64,000 nucleotides of DNA from Pseudorhodoferax sp047601025 (GTDB lineage Bacteria > Pseudomonadota > Gammaproteobacteria > Burkholderiales > Burkholderiaceae_C): NCBI RefSeq assembly GCF_047601025.1, contig NZ_JASGJZ010000001.1:124001-188000 (forward strand). Reading direction: 5' to 3'. A program made the position numbers and the translations under genes. Each line of letters starts with the position of its first letter. The first letter of the stretch is position 1. Below are positions 21,749 to 28,643 of this stretch, piece by piece. The notes beneath the pieces are model-generated. The model saw nothing but the letters and a program-made list of their open reading frames with translations, was not told the origin of the DNA and made no database searches.

Positions 21749-22195
21749 TCAATCGTCATTCGGCCCGCGGTCGAACAGCCGCTGCAGCCCCTTCCAACAC
21801 GCGATGACGATGGCCGCGCCGAAGAACAGCGCCCATACATCGCTCATGTCCTGGATACGCTCGGCCTGGGCATCGGCGGCGTTCTCGCCGACCCAAGGCG
21901 CCATGGCCGAGATCTGGTTCTGCAGGCCGACCGTCGCCGACTGGAGGGCCTGGATCGCAGCCGCCTGGCCGATCAGCGGGTCCTCGTTGCCCGATGCATC
22001 CGGGAACGCCACGCACGTCATGCCGAACTTGTCGGCGTCGAAGTAAAACGAGCCGCCAGACACGTCCGCGTTACGGGACTGCTGGAAGAACCCGTAAGGG
22101 TTCGTGAAACCACCGTTCGAATAGCTCGCCGTCGTGCTCTGCCACTGCTGCGGGCTGAACACCGATGGGCGCGAGATAGTGCACATGTTCGCCAT
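21749..22195 (-). CDS. Inovirus hypothetical protein, possible minor coat
   Basis: A 148-residue protein between the major coat and TspB-like genes. The first 50 residues are Ser/Tyr/Gln-rich, the middle has a predicted helical stretch (LIGQAAAIQALQSATVGLQNQI), and the C-terminus has one membrane segment (VWALFFGAAIVIACWKGLQRLF). GGAG lies 10 nt before the ATG at 22195; an upstream in-frame ATG at 22225 is less likely. I do not recognise a family; the position suggests a virion or assembly component. Confidence 0.7.
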   Translation of the reverse strand: MANMCTISRPSVFSPQQWQSTTASYSNGGFTNPYGFFQQSRNADVSGGSFYFDADKFGMTCVAFPDASGNEDPLIGQAAAIQALQSATVGLQNQISAMAPWVGENAADAQAERIQDMSDVWALFFGAAIVIACWKGLQRLFDRGPNDD

Positions 22196-22272
22196 GGTCG
22201 GCTCGCTCCTGTTGACTGATGCCACTGGCCCGCACGCGAGCCAGCAGGATCAGGACTGATCAGGCGATGGGG

Positions 22273-22479
22273 TTACAGCCAACCCATCTTCGAGCCCAGC
22301 TTCTTCACGGCGAAGATGGCGATACCGGCGGCGATCATCAGGCCGATCGCGGCGACCACGTCGGTTTCATAGGTCTCGATGGCTTCGGCCGCGCCGGTGG
22401 GCAGGGCAGCGTGGGCTTGCGTGGAAAGGGCCAGGGCGACGACGCCAACCGGCGCCAGAAAGCGCTTCACAGCGTTCAT
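22273..22479 (-). CDS. Major coat protein (pVIII-like)
   Basis: A 68-residue precursor with a clear signal peptide ending STQAHA, leaving a mature peptide of about 44 residues that starts ALPTGAAEAIETYETDV (acidic), has a membrane helix VVAAIGLMIAAGIAIFAV and a basic C-terminus KKLGSKMG. This charge layout is the hallmark of filamentous phage major coat protein. GAGGAG precedes the ATG at 22479. Confidence 0.93.
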   Translation of the reverse strand: MNAVKRFLAPVGVVALALSTQAHAALPTGAAEAIETYETDVVAAIGLMIAAGIAIFAVKKLGSKMGWL

Positions 22480-22504
22480 GGAACAACTCCTCGAAAGGCG
22501 GTGT

Positions 22505-22522
22505 TCCTGCGGGATTGCAGGA
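22505..22522 (-). terminator. Hairpin before the coat gene
   Basis: TCCTGC and GCAGGA form a 6-bp stem with a 6-nt loop in the gap between the 71-residue ORF and the coat gene. It may attenuate early transcripts or protect the abundant coat mRNA; no U-run. Confidence 0.35.
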
Positions 22523-22575
22523 GTGCACCCGGAGGCCCTCGGCGCTTCGCAGCGTTGGAGGGCTACCGGCTGAAC

Positions 22576-22791
22576 TCAGTAGTCGTCAGCGGCACCGAGG
22601 CGGTCGAGGTCCACGACCTGCGCGGCATCTTCCAGGTCGCACCAGTCGGCCATGAGCTGGTGCGCCGCTTCGAGGTCCTGCACGACCCCGCCGCCGGCCT
22701 CGCGCAGCGAACACACCCATTCAGGCGTGCCATCTTCGAGGCTCGGCGCGAGAAATCGGCCGGTGGCCTGGGACTGCACCAGCAAGCGCAT
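22576..22791 (-). CDS. Inovirus hypothetical protein
   Basis: A 71-residue acidic cytoplasmic protein (start MRLLVQSQATGRFLAPSLED, end LDRLGAADDY) placed between the ssDNA-binding protein and the coat gene. The ATG at 22791 overlaps the upstream stop (TGATG). It has no membrane segment. Family not recognised. Confidence 0.65.
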   Translation of the reverse strand: MRLLVQSQATGRFLAPSLEDGTPEWVCSLREAGGGVVQDLEAAHQLMADWCDLEDAAQVVDLDRLGAADDY

Positions 22792-23108
22792 CAGGCCGCC
22801 TTGCCGATCGGCGACTTCGAGACGGGCACCACGTCCACGAGGGCAAGCCTGGAACCGTCCTTCGTGGCTTCCATCTCGAAGGTGGCTTCGACGAGGCAGG
22901 GGAGGCTGTCGCGGAAGTTGACCCACTTGTCGAATTCCTTGGCGTCGCCGCACTTGAATTCACGAGTCACGCGGCCGATGGAGCGGCCGACGCCGTTGTC
23001 CTTGAGGTCCACTTCGAGATGAAACTTGGTGCTGCTGAACGCCCGGCCTTCGATCTCGCCGACCGACTCCTTCACGGCGTGCAGCATGACTTGGTTCTTG
23101 AATCGCAT
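22791..23108 (-). CDS. Phage single-stranded DNA-binding protein (pV-like)
   Basis: A 105-residue soluble protein, MRFKNQVMLHAVKESVGEIE at the start, with an alternating beta-strand pattern (FSSTKFHLEVDL; SLPCLVEATFEMEATKDGSRLALVDVVPV). Size, position directly after Rep and strand pattern fit the gene V type protein that coats progeny ssDNA and represses Rep translation. AGGAGA lies before the ATG. Confidence 0.75.
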   Translation of the reverse strand: MRFKNQVMLHAVKESVGEIEGRAFSSTKFHLEVDLKDNGVGRSIGRVTREFKCGDAKEFDKWVNFRDSLPCLVEATFEMEATKDGSRLALVDVVPVSKSPIGKAA

Positions 23109-23135
23109 GATTTCTCCTACGCCCTGGGTTGCCGG

Positions 23136-24341
23136 TCAAGCGAGGGCAGGGCAGAAGCCCTCGACCGGTTTGTCTCGTTCGGCCCGCCGCTGGAATGCGG
23201 CGGAAACCTCAGACTCCTTAAACATGCGCAGACGGCCGGGCAGCTTGCGCGCATGGACGAGGTCCAAGAAGCTATCGCCGGCGAACTTGAACGCCACGGC
23301 TATCGCAGCGCTCGCGGTGTTGTCCAGCCAGCGCCAGACGCGCGAGACTTCGGCGTCTGTGGTCTGCACGGGAAGACGTTCCCTGCAAGCGATGGACTCG
23401 GCGCACCAGTCGCTCGCCTCGAACTCGCGCAACTTGCTGGCATGCCATGGCGATGCACCTGCGAAGAAGTCGGCCGGGCGGCGCAGCATGTCGGTCGGCA
23501 GGTCGCGCAGCTTGTTGCCGTAGCGCAGCTCAATCCGCATCCAGGGCGAGCACTCGGCAGTGCCGAAGAGCTGGTCGCCTTTCTCATAAACGTTCGTCTG
23601 CTTGCCGGCTTCCTTGCTGCCGAAGTAGAAGGACCGGCCGCCCTCGCTGCGCGTGCTCCAGTCGCCGACATGGTTGCACTTCGGGGTTTTGCCGAGCACG
23701 TCCATCAAGCCGGCTTCGTAGTCGGCCTCGACTTGCAGGATGCCACCGGGCATGCCGTCGAACCAGTCCAAGGCAAGGTCGCAGCGCGTGACGGTTCCGT
23801 CGTGCTGGTCGATCAGGTCAGCCATGCGTTCACGCCAGCCATGGACGGCGAATGTGCAGGCGTGGCCGTAGAGGTTGACGTGGATGGTGCGCGTCTGCGC
23901 TTTCTGCCGCGGGCTGTCGCCGCTGGCGAGGAAGCCGATCCAGCCCACTTCCTGGCCGGCGCGCTCGATGCTCCAGCGGTGCCGGTAGAAGTCATGGCCC
24001 TTGCGCATTTCCGGGTGAACCACGAAGTCGGGACCGAGGGTACCGGCGACCTGCTCGCCGAGTTCCCAGGCTTGCGCGGCGGCCGCGAAGTCACCGCCCT
24101 GCAGCTCGCGCAATGTCGCGTGCAACTTTGCCATGCGAGGCTCGGCGTCCCAGATATTGCCGGACTGCCCGGCCGCAGGCGGGAACAGGACCTCGGCACT
24201 GGGCAGGACGTGGCGGCGCTGGATGGTGAAGCGGAGCCAGTCCACATGCACCGGCGCTTCACTCGCGCTGCGCTCGGCGAGCAGCCGGGCCTTGACTTCG
24301 GAGCCGTCGAGGACCAGGGGGGACAGCAGCGGCCGGGTCAT
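23136..24341 (-). CDS. Phage replication initiation protein (Rep)
   Basis: A 401-residue protein of the replication initiation factor family used by betaproteobacterial and Xanthomonas-type inoviruses for rolling-circle replication. Recognisable parts are VHVDWLRFTIQRR near residue 31, DLALDWFDG and WMRIELRYGNKLRDLP in the catalytic half. It is coupled to the preceding small ORF (ATGA at 24338-24341). The nick site is expected in the intergenic region at 18.4-18.9 kb. Confidence 0.85.
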   Translation of the reverse strand: MTRPLLSPLVLDGSEVKARLLAERSASEAPVHVDWLRFTIQRRHVLPSAEVLFPPAAGQSGNIWDAEPRMAKLHATLRELQGGDFAAAAQAWELGEQVAGTLGPDFVVHPEMRKGHDFYRHRWSIERAGQEVGWIGFLASGDSPRQKAQTRTIHVNLYGHACTFAVHGWRERMADLIDQHDGTVTRCDLALDWFDGMPGGILQVEADYEAGLMDVLGKTPKCNHVGDWSTRSEGGRSFYFGSKEAGKQTNVYEKGDQLFGTAECSPWMRIELRYGNKLRDLPTDMLRRPADFFAGASPWHASKLREFEASDWCAESIACRERLPVQTTDAEVSRVWRWLDNTASAAIAVAFKFAGDSFLDLVHARKLPGRLRMFKESEVSAAFQRRAERDKPVEGFCPALA

Positions 24342-24559
24342 CGGTTGTTCTCCCCGTGATTACCATCGGGGAGGGTAGAGCGCTCCGCGCGGCGGCGCGC
24401 TGCGCAGGCTTGCGCACCGCCGCGCTGCGCTTCGCCGCCCTGCTGGTCATCGACGGCGCGAGCAGCCGCTTGACCACGGACCACGACGGCATGGAGCGGG
24501 AAAGCCCAGCGGTGAAGGTCCAGCATGCCGGCACCGGACTGGCCGCAGAGGGTCATCAT
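24338..24559 (-). CDS. Small prophage ORF coupled to rep
   Basis: A 73-residue protein, MMTLCGQSGAGMLDLHRWAF at the start, with a basic Arg/Gln/Ala-rich second half. No family is recognised. It is supported by tight coupling on both sides: its start overlaps the stop of the 38-residue membrane ORF and its stop overlaps the rep start. Coding status otherwise moderate. Confidence 0.5.
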   Translation of the reverse strand: MMTLCGQSGAGMLDLHRWAFPLHAVVVRGQAAARAVDDQQGGEAQRGGAQACAARRRAERSTLPDGNHGENNR

Positions 24560-24672
24560 CGCCAGTCTCCCCGCTCCAGCGCAGCCACCACGGCCGCTAC
24601 GTACACCAGCAGCATGAGCAAGACCAACATCGATGCGCAGAGGTCAGCCAGCAGTGCGTCGAGACCGGTCAT
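24556..24672 (-). CDS. 38-residue membrane peptide
   Basis: MTGLDALLADLCASMLVLLM begins a 38-residue peptide with one membrane helix through LVYVAAVVAAL and a charged end ERGDWR. The ATG at 24672 overlaps the upstream stop (TGATG) and its stop overlaps the next start. Its size and topology resemble the pVII/pIX tip proteins or a small inner-membrane phage protein. Confidence 0.55.
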   Translation of the reverse strand: MTGLDALLADLCASMLVLLMLLVYVAAVVAALERGDWR

Positions 24673-24917
24673 CACAAGCCCGCCTCGCGCTCAAGGTCGA
24701 GCAGGATGGCGAAGACGAGGGCATCGCGCCGGAACGCATCGGCCAATCGCTCCAGCAGCTCAGCACCCGACACGACGCCGATCAGTCGCAGACGATCGGC
24801 GTCGGCCTTGCACTTGGCCGACTCGGCCAGAGCTTTCTGCATGAGCTTCACCGCCTCTTTGCCTTCGGGCTCGAACAGGGCGAGCTGCTGCAGTTCAATT
24901 GGGCTTGCGCGCTTCAT
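24672..24917 (-). CDS. Small prophage protein, helical
   Basis: An 81-residue protein (start MKRASPIELQQLALFEPEGK) predicted to be almost all alpha-helical, charged and cytoplasmic. It overlaps the upstream ORF (ATGA at 24914-24917) and the downstream membrane peptide. Family not recognised; an early regulatory role is possible from position. Confidence 0.6.
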   Translation of the reverse strand: MKRASPIELQQLALFEPEGKEAVKLMQKALAESAKCKADADRLRLIGVVSGAELLERLADAFRRDALVFAILLDLEREAGL

Positions 24918-25195
24918 GAACGCCCACCGCCCAGGTAGTCACGCCCCACCAACGGGCCGAAGACACGATCTCCGCAGCAGTGCAAGTCCCAACAGTTCCA
25001 GATGCCAGGACCGGAGCCCTTCGCCAGCACCATCCGGGCATCACGGACCCGAACGAACGAGGTGCCCCCCTTCGGCCCGGGGACCAGACCTGCAACCGGA
25101 GCCGCCACAGCACGGTGTGGCTGGTTGACCCTGGCGGCCGAGGGGGACGAAACGATGGCCTCAGAGGAGGCGGGGGACATTGGCAGAGGGGGCAT
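24914..25195 (-). CDS. Small prophage protein, first gene of the leftward operon
   Basis: A 93-residue protein starting MPPLPMSPASSEAIVSSPSA, with a Cys/His-containing C-terminal half (WNCWDLHCCGDRVFGPLVGRDYLGG). AAGGAG precedes the ATG at 25195. It is the first gene left of the operator array, so it should be the first transcribed upon derepression. The WNCWDLH..CCGD pattern could bind metal; no family is recognised. Confidence 0.6.
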   Translation of the reverse strand: MPPLPMSPASSEAIVSSPSAARVNQPHRAVAAPVAGLVPGPKGGTSFVRVRDARMVLAKGSGPGIWNCWDLHCCGDRVFGPLVGRDYLGGGRS

Positions 25196-25213
25196 GGCGG
25201 CTCCTTCGGAATT

Positions 25214-25300
25214 GTTGCCAAGATGGCAACGCGCCGAACATACCAGTACGTTGCCACCTTGGCAACACCAAGAGCGCCACAATGTTGCCAACGTGACAAC
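25214..25300. promoter_or_regulatory. Triple phage operator array
   Basis: Three 17-bp dyads with arms GTTGCCA and TGGCAAC: 25214-25230 (spacer AGA), 25250-25266 (spacer CCT), both perfect, and 25284-25300 (spacer ACG, one mismatch). Centres are 36 and 34 bp apart. They fill the divergent gap between the first leftward gene and the repressor, like the operators of a lysogeny switch. Confidence 0.78.
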
Positions 25301-25315
25301 TACGCCACACCGACT

Positions 25316-25642
25316 ATGGAAACGACAACGATGCTCCTAGAGCGCGCACTCAAGATGAAGACGCCACCGGAATGGGCGCGCACGCTCGGCTTAGAACGCA
25401 CTGCGTTTCACAACGCAAAACGCCGCGAACACCTGAGCCCGGCCGTAGCCTACGCCCTGGCCGAAGAAATGGGAGAGAACGCGGAGCTATGGGCTCTGAT
25501 CGCCGCCGTGGAGTCAGAGAAAGACAGCGCATGCAAGGCCAGAATGCAAAAGAGGCTAGCCAAGCGGCTAGCCTCTTTGCGTACTGGCGGAAACGGAGGG
25601 ATTCGAACCCTCGATGAGGCTCTACACCCCATACTCCCTTAG
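25316..25642 (+). CDS. Prophage repressor-like regulator, C-terminus crossing attR
   Basis: A 108-residue product whose core, TPPEWARTLGLERTAFHNAKRREHLSPAVAYALAEEMGEN, is a helix-turn-helix of the type found in short phage regulators. The ATG at 25316 lies 15 bp after the third operator dyad, so autorepression is likely. The frame continues through the 14-bp attachment repeat and stops inside the tRNA-Ser gene. In the excised circle the same frame would instead continue into phage DNA (RYRHRNAPARYNARR...) and stop near 17749, so the tail differs between lysogen and free phage. Confidence 0.72.
   Translation: METTTMLLERALKMKTPPEWARTLGLERTAFHNAKRREHLSPAVAYALAEEMGENAELWALIAAVESEKDSACKARMQKRLAKRLASLRTGGNGGIRTLDEALHPILP
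25584..25597. other. attR direct repeat
   Basis: CTGGCGGAAACGGA; overlaps the last 13 nt of the tRNA-Ser gene, which the phage copy restores. Confidence 0.85.
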
Positions 25643-25677
25643 CAGGGGAGCACCTTCGGCCACTCGGTCACGTTTCC
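25585..25677 (-). tRNA. tRNA-Ser (anticodon GCU)
   Basis: 93 nt with encoded CCA. Acceptor arms GGAAACG and CGTTTCC pair, the anticodon stem-loop is CTCCC-CTGCTAA-GGGAG (anticodon GCT), the T arm reads GAGGGTTCGAATCCCTC, and the variable arm is long, as in serine tRNAs. A CATAAT hexamer upstream may be its -10. Its 3' end is the prophage attachment site, and its probable terminator now lies 8 kb away. Confidence 0.97.
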
Positions 25678-25717
25678 TGGAAAACCCGCGCATTATGGCA
25701 CGAGTCGCGAGCCGTCC

Positions 25718-26989
25718 TCAGGCCGCGGCGGGCTGGTCGAGGTCGAACGCGCGGTGCAGCGCGCGCACGGCCAGCTCCATGTACTTCTCGTCCAGCACGA
25801 CCAAGGTCTTGATCTCGCTGGTGGAGATCATCTGGATGTTGATGCCCTCCTCGCTCAGGCAGCGGAACATCTTGCTGGCCACGCCCACGTGGCTGCGCAT
25901 GCCGATGCCCACGATGCTGACCTTGCAGATCTTGGCGTCGCCGACGACTTCCTGCGCGCCCAGCGCCGGCAGCACCTTCTCCTTCAGCAGGTCCATGGTC
26001 TTGGCGTACTCGTTGCGGTGCACCGTGAAGCTGAAGTCGGTCTTGCCGTCCTTGCTGACGTTCTGGATGATGACGTCGACCTCGATGTTGGCATCGGCCA
26101 CGGCGCCCAGGATCTGGTAGGCGATGCCCGGCTTGTCCGGCACGCCCAGGATGGAGATCTTGGCCTCGTCGCGGTTGAACGCGATACCCGACACGATGGC
26201 TTGTTCCATTTGCTCGTCTTCCTCGAAAGTGATCAGCGTGCCCGACCTGGCCTCCTCGGCCAGGTCGATGTCCCAGGGCGTGAAGCTGGACAGCACGCGC
26301 AGCGGCACCTTGTACTTGCCGGCGAATTCCACGGAGCGGATCTGCAGCACCTTGCTGCCCAGCGAGGCCATCTCCAGCATCTCCTCGAAGCTGACGGTCT
26401 CCAGCCGCCGGGCCTCGGGCACGATGCGCGGGTCGGTGGTGTAGACGCCGTCCACGTCGGTATAGATCAGGCACTCCTGCGCCTTCAGCGCGGCGGCCAC
26501 GGCCACGGCCGAGGTATCGCTGCCGCCGCGGCCCAGCGTGGTGATGTTGTCGTCCTCGTCCACGCCCTGGAAGCCGGTGACGATGACGACCTTGCCCTCG
26601 GCCAGGTCGGCGCGGATGCGCCGGTCGTCGATCGACTCGATGCGGGCCTTGGTGTAGGCGCTGTTGGTCTTGATCGGCACCTGCCAGCCGGCGTAGCTGA
26701 CCGAGTCCATGCCCTCGCTCTGCAGCGCGATCGCCAGCAGGCCGACCAAGACCTGCTCGCCGGTGGAGGCCAGCATGTCCAGCTCGCGGTGGTAGGCGGC
26801 GCCCGGCTTCTGGGGCGCCAGTTCCTTGGCCAGGGCGAGCAGGCGGTTGGTCTCGCCGCTCATGGCGCTGGGGACCACGACCATCTGGTGACCGGCGCGG
26901 GCCCACTTGGCCACGCGCCTTGCAACGTTGCGGATGCGCTCGGTCGAGCCCATCGACGTGCCGCCGTACTTGTGAACGATGAGTGCCAT
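25718..26989 (-). CDS. lysC: Aspartate kinase
   Basis: Phosphorylates aspartate, the first step to lysine, threonine and methionine. The 423-residue product starts ALIVHKYGGTSMGSTERI with the kinase K-F/Y-GGTS motif, has the nucleotide-binding GRGGSDTSAVAVA, and ends in two ACT domains (ILGVPDKPGIAYQILGAVAD; VSIVGIGMRSHVGVASKMF) for lysine/threonine feedback. Length fits the monofunctional class of betaproteobacteria. It follows tilS on the same strand with a 58-bp gap. Confidence 0.96.
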   Translation of the reverse strand: MALIVHKYGGTSMGSTERIRNVARRVAKWARAGHQMVVVPSAMSGETNRLLALAKELAPQKPGAAYHRELDMLASTGEQVLVGLLAIALQSEGMDSVSYAGWQVPIKTNSAYTKARIESIDDRRIRADLAEGKVVIVTGFQGVDEDDNITTLGRGGSDTSAVAVAAALKAQECLIYTDVDGVYTTDPRIVPEARRLETVSFEEMLEMASLGSKVLQIRSVEFAGKYKVPLRVLSSFTPWDIDLAEEARSGTLITFEEDEQMEQAIVSGIAFNRDEAKISILGVPDKPGIAYQILGAVADANIEVDVIIQNVSKDGKTDFSFTVHRNEYAKTMDLLKEKVLPALGAQEVVGDAKICKVSIVGIGMRSHVGVASKMFRCLSEEGINIQMISTSEIKTLVVLDEKYMELAVRALHRAFDLDQPAAA

Positions 26990-27047
26990 GGATGTCGGCA
27001 GGGCGCTGGATGCGCTGCGGCCCGGAAGGCCGCGCCTGCGGGGGTTG

Positions 27048-28004
27048 TCAACTCGAAAGCGTGGGATTGTACCAATCGAGCCATGCCTCGCGGCGCCGCG
27101 CGAAGCCCGCGCCGACCCGCAGGTGCAGCCGGTGGCCGCGGGTGCTGCAGGCCGCGACCTGGTCCAGCAGCTCGGCCATCTGCGCCGTGCTGGCGGCCGT
27201 GCCGTGCACCGTGGCCAGCCAGTGGCGCAGCGCGTTGGCCTGGCGCGCGCGCGGCAGCGCGCGCAGGGCGGCGATGGCGGGCGGGATGCCGATGGCCTGC
27301 AGGTCCTGCTCGGCCAGCGCGCGCAGCAGGGCCTGCGCCTCGGCCGCATGCGCGGCGCTGCGCGCGAAGGTACTGCGGAACGCCGGGAACAGCCGCTGCA
27401 GCACCGGCAGCAGCTCGGCGCGGATGCGGTTGCGGGTGAAGGCGGTGTCGCCGTTGCTCGGGTCCTCGATCCAGCCCGCGCCCTGCGCCGCGAGCCAGCC
27501 GCGCAGGGCCTGGCCCGGCACCTGCAGCAGCGGCCGGTGCCAGCGCAGGCCGGCCTCCTCCCACCGCGCCGGCATCGCTGCCAGTCCCGGCAGGCCGGCG
27601 CCGCGGCTCAGCGCCAGCACGATGGTCTCGACCTGGTCGTCGGCATGCTGGGCCAGCGCCACGTCGCGCGGGCCGCCATCGGCCCACGCGCGCGCGGCAA
27701 CCTCGGCGATGGCGGCGTAGCGTGCGCGCCGCGCCGCGTCCTCGGGGCTCTGGCCGCGCGCGTGGCGGGCCTGCACGTGCGCGACCGCCAGCGGCACGCC
27801 GAGCGCGGCGCAGGTCTGGCGGCAATGGGCCTCGAAATCATCGGCCGCGGCCTGCAGCCCGTGGTGCACGTGCACCGCGTGCACCCGGCCCGGCCAGCGC
27901 GCCGCGCAGGCGCGCAGCAGGGCCGTGGAATCGGCGCCGCCGCTGTAGGCCACGGCCAGCGGCAGCCGCGGCGCGAAGGCCGCGATGGCGGCCTCGAACG
28001 ACAA
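27048..28004 (-). CDS. tilS: tRNA(Ile)-lysidine synthase
   Basis: TilS converts C34 of the CAU-anticodon tRNA(Ile) to lysidine with ATP and lysine. The PP-loop motif AVAYSGGADSTALL is near the N-terminus, with HVHHGLQAAADDFE and LAQHADDQVETIVL; the C-terminal domains are short. No ATG occurs at the right place; a TTG at 28004, three bases after the scoB stop codon, gives a normal N-terminus (about 318 residues), and CTG at 28010 is an alternative. It lies between scoB and lysC and is probably expressed from the scoAB transcript. Confidence 0.88.
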   Translation of the reverse strand: MSFEAAIAAFAPRLPLAVAYSGGADSTALLRACAARWPGRVHAVHVHHGLQAAADDFEAHCRQTCAALGVPLAVAHVQARHARGQSPEDAARRARYAAIAEVAARAWADGGPRDVALAQHADDQVETIVLALSRGAGLPGLAAMPARWEEAGLRWHRPLLQVPGQALRGWLAAQGAGWIEDPSNGDTAFTRNRIRAELLPVLQRLFPAFRSTFARSAAHAAEAQALLRALAEQDLQAIGIPPAIAALRALPRARQANALRHWLATVHGTAASTAQMAELLDQVAACSTRGHRLHLRVGAGFARRREAWLDWYNPTLSS

Positions 28005-28006
28005 GC

Positions 28007-28642
28007 TCAGATCAGCGTGACGCCGGTCTTGGCCTGCAGCGCCTCGCGCGTGACGCCGGGCGCCATCTCGACGACCTTCAGGCCCTCGGGCGTGACGTCC
28101 ATGACGGCCAGGTCGGTGATGATGCGGTCGACCACGCCGACGCCGGTCAGCGGCAGCGTGCACCGGGGCAGGATCTTCAGGTCCTCGGTGCCGTCCTTCT
28201 TCTTCGCGACGTGCTCCATCAGCACGATCACGCGCTTGACGCCGGCCACCAGGTCCATGGCGCCGCCCATGCCCTTGACCATCTTGCCCGGGATCATCCA
28301 GTTGGCCAGGTCGCCCTTCTCGCTGACCTGCATGGCGCCCAGGATGGACAGGTTGATCTTGCCGCCGCGGATCATCGCGAAGCTGTCGTGGCTGCCGAAG
28401 ATCGCGCTGCCGGGCAGCGTGGTCACGGTCTGCTTGCCGGCGTTGATCAGGTCGGCGTCCACCTCGTCGTCGGTCGGGAACGGGCCGATGCCCAGCATGC
28501 CGTTCTCGCTCTGCAGCCAGACTTCCTTGTCGCCGGTGTGGTTGGCCACCAGGGTCGGGATGCCGATGCCCAGGTTCACGTAGAAGCCGTCCTGCAGCTC
28601 CTGTGCCGCGCGCGCGGCCATCTGGTCTTGGGTCCAGGGCAT
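28007..28642 (-). CDS. scoB: Succinyl-CoA:3-ketoacid CoA-transferase subunit B
   Basis: The beta subunit of the transferase that activates acetoacetate with succinyl-CoA. The 211-residue product has the catalytic glutamate in LQSENGMLGIGP (S-E-N-G motif), plus GGKINLSILGAMQVSEKGDLANWMIPG. It follows scoA with a 1-bp gap. With PHA enzymes elsewhere in the window, it fits 3-hydroxybutyrate/acetoacetate use. Confidence 0.94.
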   Translation of the reverse strand: MPWTQDQMAARAAQELQDGFYVNLGIGIPTLVANHTGDKEVWLQSENGMLGIGPFPTDDEVDADLINAGKQTVTTLPGSAIFGSHDSFAMIRGGKINLSILGAMQVSEKGDLANWMIPGKMVKGMGGAMDLVAGVKRVIVLMEHVAKKKDGTEDLKILPRCTLPLTGVGVVDRIITDLAVMDVTPEGLKVVEMAPGVTREALQAKTGVTLI

Positions 28643-28643
28643 G

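Larger units (their letters stand above)
17646..25597. mobile_element. Filamentous (Inovirus-type) prophage in tRNA-Ser
   Basis: A 7.95-kb element bounded by the 14-bp direct repeat CTGGCGGAAACGGA. The leftward block from 25195 to 18911 runs: two small early ORFs, a 38-residue membrane ORF, a small ORF, Rep, ssDNA-binding protein, small ORF, major coat, minor coat candidate, TspB-like adsorption protein, DUF2523 protein and Zot; almost every junction overlaps as ATGA or TGATG. Then come a hairpin-rich non-coding region, a membrane ORF and a serine recombinase at attL. A rightward repressor lies at the other end. Size and order fit a complete inovirus genome with no evident decay. Confidence 0.93.
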
